From NCBI RefSeq assembly GCF_024721605.1, contig NZ_CP102630.1, positions 434,001-498,000 on the forward strand: a stretch of 64,000 nucleotides of DNA, read 5' to 3'. How positions within the stretch are numbered: the stretch's first letter is position 1; each line of letters begins with the position of its first letter. This DNA comes from Sphingomicrobium flavum (GTDB lineage: Bacteria > Pseudomonadota > Alphaproteobacteria > Sphingomonadales > Sphingomonadaceae). Below the pieces are notes generated by a model. The model saw only the letters and a list, made by a program, of their open reading frames with translations, was not told the origin of the DNA and did no database searches. Made by a program: the position numbers and the translations under genes. Below are positions 63,234 to 64,000 of the stretch, in pieces.

Positions 63234-64000
63234 TTGGCCGATATCTTCATCTCTTATTCCAGTGAGGAGCGCGCGACCGCTGAGCAATTGGCTGCCGCGT
63301 TGGAGGCGAGGGGCTATTCGGTCTGGTGGGATCGTAATCTTGAAGGAGGGGCAGACTTTTCCGACGATATCGAGCGCGAGATGGCCGAGGCGAGCGCCAT
63401 CCTGGTTGCCTGGTCAGGCAATGCCGCCAAAAGCCACTGGGTGCGCGATGAAGCCAGCTATGGCCGCGATGCGGGCAAATTGGTGCCGATCACGCTCGAT
63501 GGCGCGCAGCCGCCCATCGGCTTTCGCCAGGTGCAGACGATCGATTTTACCGGCTGGAATGGCGGGGACGATGAGCGGCTGACGCGGCTGGCGAGCGCGA
63601 TCGACCGGTGCTGCGGGCGCGAGCCCGGTGTGGACGCCCCAGTGCCTGCTGCCACGCCGCCGACAGGTGCTGCTTCCAGGACGGCCATGATCGTCGCGAT
63701 CGTCGGGGCAATCTTACTGCTGCTGGCGGCTGGCTGGTGGTTTACGCGCGGCGGGGACGAAAGTGGTGCAGCAGCGGTGGTAGCGGAAACCTCTGTGGCG
63801 GTGCTGCCCTTCAGTTCGCTGTCGAGCGATGAAGATGACCGCTATTTCGCCGAAGGGGTCACGCAGGAAATCCTCAATCGGCTGGCGGCCCTCGATGAAT
63901 TGCGGGTGACCTCGCGCTCGGCCAGCTTCCAGTTCGGCGGCAGCGAATTGCCGTTGAACGAAATCGCCGAGCAGCTTCACGTGTCGCACATCGTCGAAGG
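63234..64000 (+). CDS. TIR–TM–TolB-like protein, partial (runs off window)
   Basis: This is the fifth TIR paralog. It starts at a TTG like the first gene of the operon, after GGGGGAAG. At least 255 residues are seen: a TIR domain with WWD (31–33) and W-V-R-D-E (Glu73), a membrane helix (151–170), and the canonical 'YFAEGVTQEIL' TolB start. It continues beyond the window. Two adjacent cysteines lie at residues 126–127. It is 43 kb away from the operon. Confidence 0.85.
   Translation, partial: MADIFISYSSEERATAEQLAAALEARGYSVWWDRNLEGGADFSDDIEREMAEASAILVAWSGNAAKSHWVRDEASYGRDAGKLVPITLDGAQPPIGFRQVQTIDFTGWNGGDDERLTRLASAIDRCCGREPGVDAPVPAATPPTGAASRTAMIVAIVGAILLLLAAGWWFTRGGDESGAAAVVAETSVAVLPFSSLSSDEDDRYFAEGVTQEILNRLAALDELRVTSRSASFQFGGSELPLNEIAEQLHVSHIVE

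Overview
The window is GC-rich, densely coded alphaproteobacterial chromosome. The gene families and order (cca–Nudix–DUF1285, SDR–folB, TonB–ExbB–ExbD–ExbD, TamA–TamB, glnB close to glnA, and the dispersed intergenic repeats of the CTTCGACA-GCTCAG type) suggest a member of the Sphingomonadales, close to Sphingomonas or Sphingomicrobium. The genus is an inference. No rRNA, tRNA, CRISPR array, integrase or transposase was seen.

Layout. 1–4.9 kb: a secreted protein, a DUF2939 protein, a cold-shock protein with a clear terminator, a run of small proteins, a lipoprotein and a MarR-like regulator. A 420-base gene-free stretch holds a repeat trio and a long AT-rich hairpin. 4.97–6.96 kb: an AT-rich two-gene unit, an OLD-like AAA ATPase and a DUF4276/TOPRIM-like protein, that looks like a defence module. 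7.1–11.8 kb: small membrane proteins, a repeat cluster, parC and a GGDEF/EAL protein. 11.8–19.7 kb: an operon of four paralogous TIR–membrane–TolB-like–TPR proteins, joined by three TGATG stop/start overlaps and flanked by c-di-GMP genes (EAL on one side, two PilZ on the other). 20.4–24.8 kb: an ECF sigma factor with a small membrane protein, cca, a Nudix hydrolase, DUF1285, SDR and folB. 25–28.8 kb: TonB, ExbB and three ExbD-type proteins. 28.8–38.4 kb: a DipZ-like thiol reductant transporter with periplasmic MsrB, an ABC exporter, a PHA depolymerase, a secreted TonB-C-like protein, DUF4126, an amidohydrolase and DoxX. 38.4–42.6 kb: an orphan Imm11-like protein, thiolase and MaoC genes under a LiuR-like box, and a META-like lipoprotein with a secreted serine protease. 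42.8–47.8 kb: MscS, topoisomerase IB, a PfpI/DJ-1 protein, and a small HTH protein divergent from an S24 (LexA-like) repressor. 47.9–55 kb: tamA–tamB and a double-PilZ protein. 55–58.5 kb: glnA and glnB flanking a CHASE3-like HWE/HisKA_2 kinase and a small HTH gene. 58.6–64 kb: a sugar/choline-type nucleotidyltransferase, map, a PqqB-like metallohydrolase, a MoCF domain protein, a small conserved gene and, cut by the window end, a fifth TIR–TolB protein.

Main lead. The five TIR–TM–TolB–TPR proteins all keep the WWD motif at residues 31–33 and the W-V-R-[DE]-E motif containing the putative NADase glutamate (residue 73). The predicted layout is a cytoplasmic TIR domain coupled through one membrane helix to a periplasmic TolB-like/TPR module. 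I know of no described function for a multi-paralog operon of this type. It reads as a membrane-spanning signalling or defence system with one conserved cytoplasmic part and variable outer parts.
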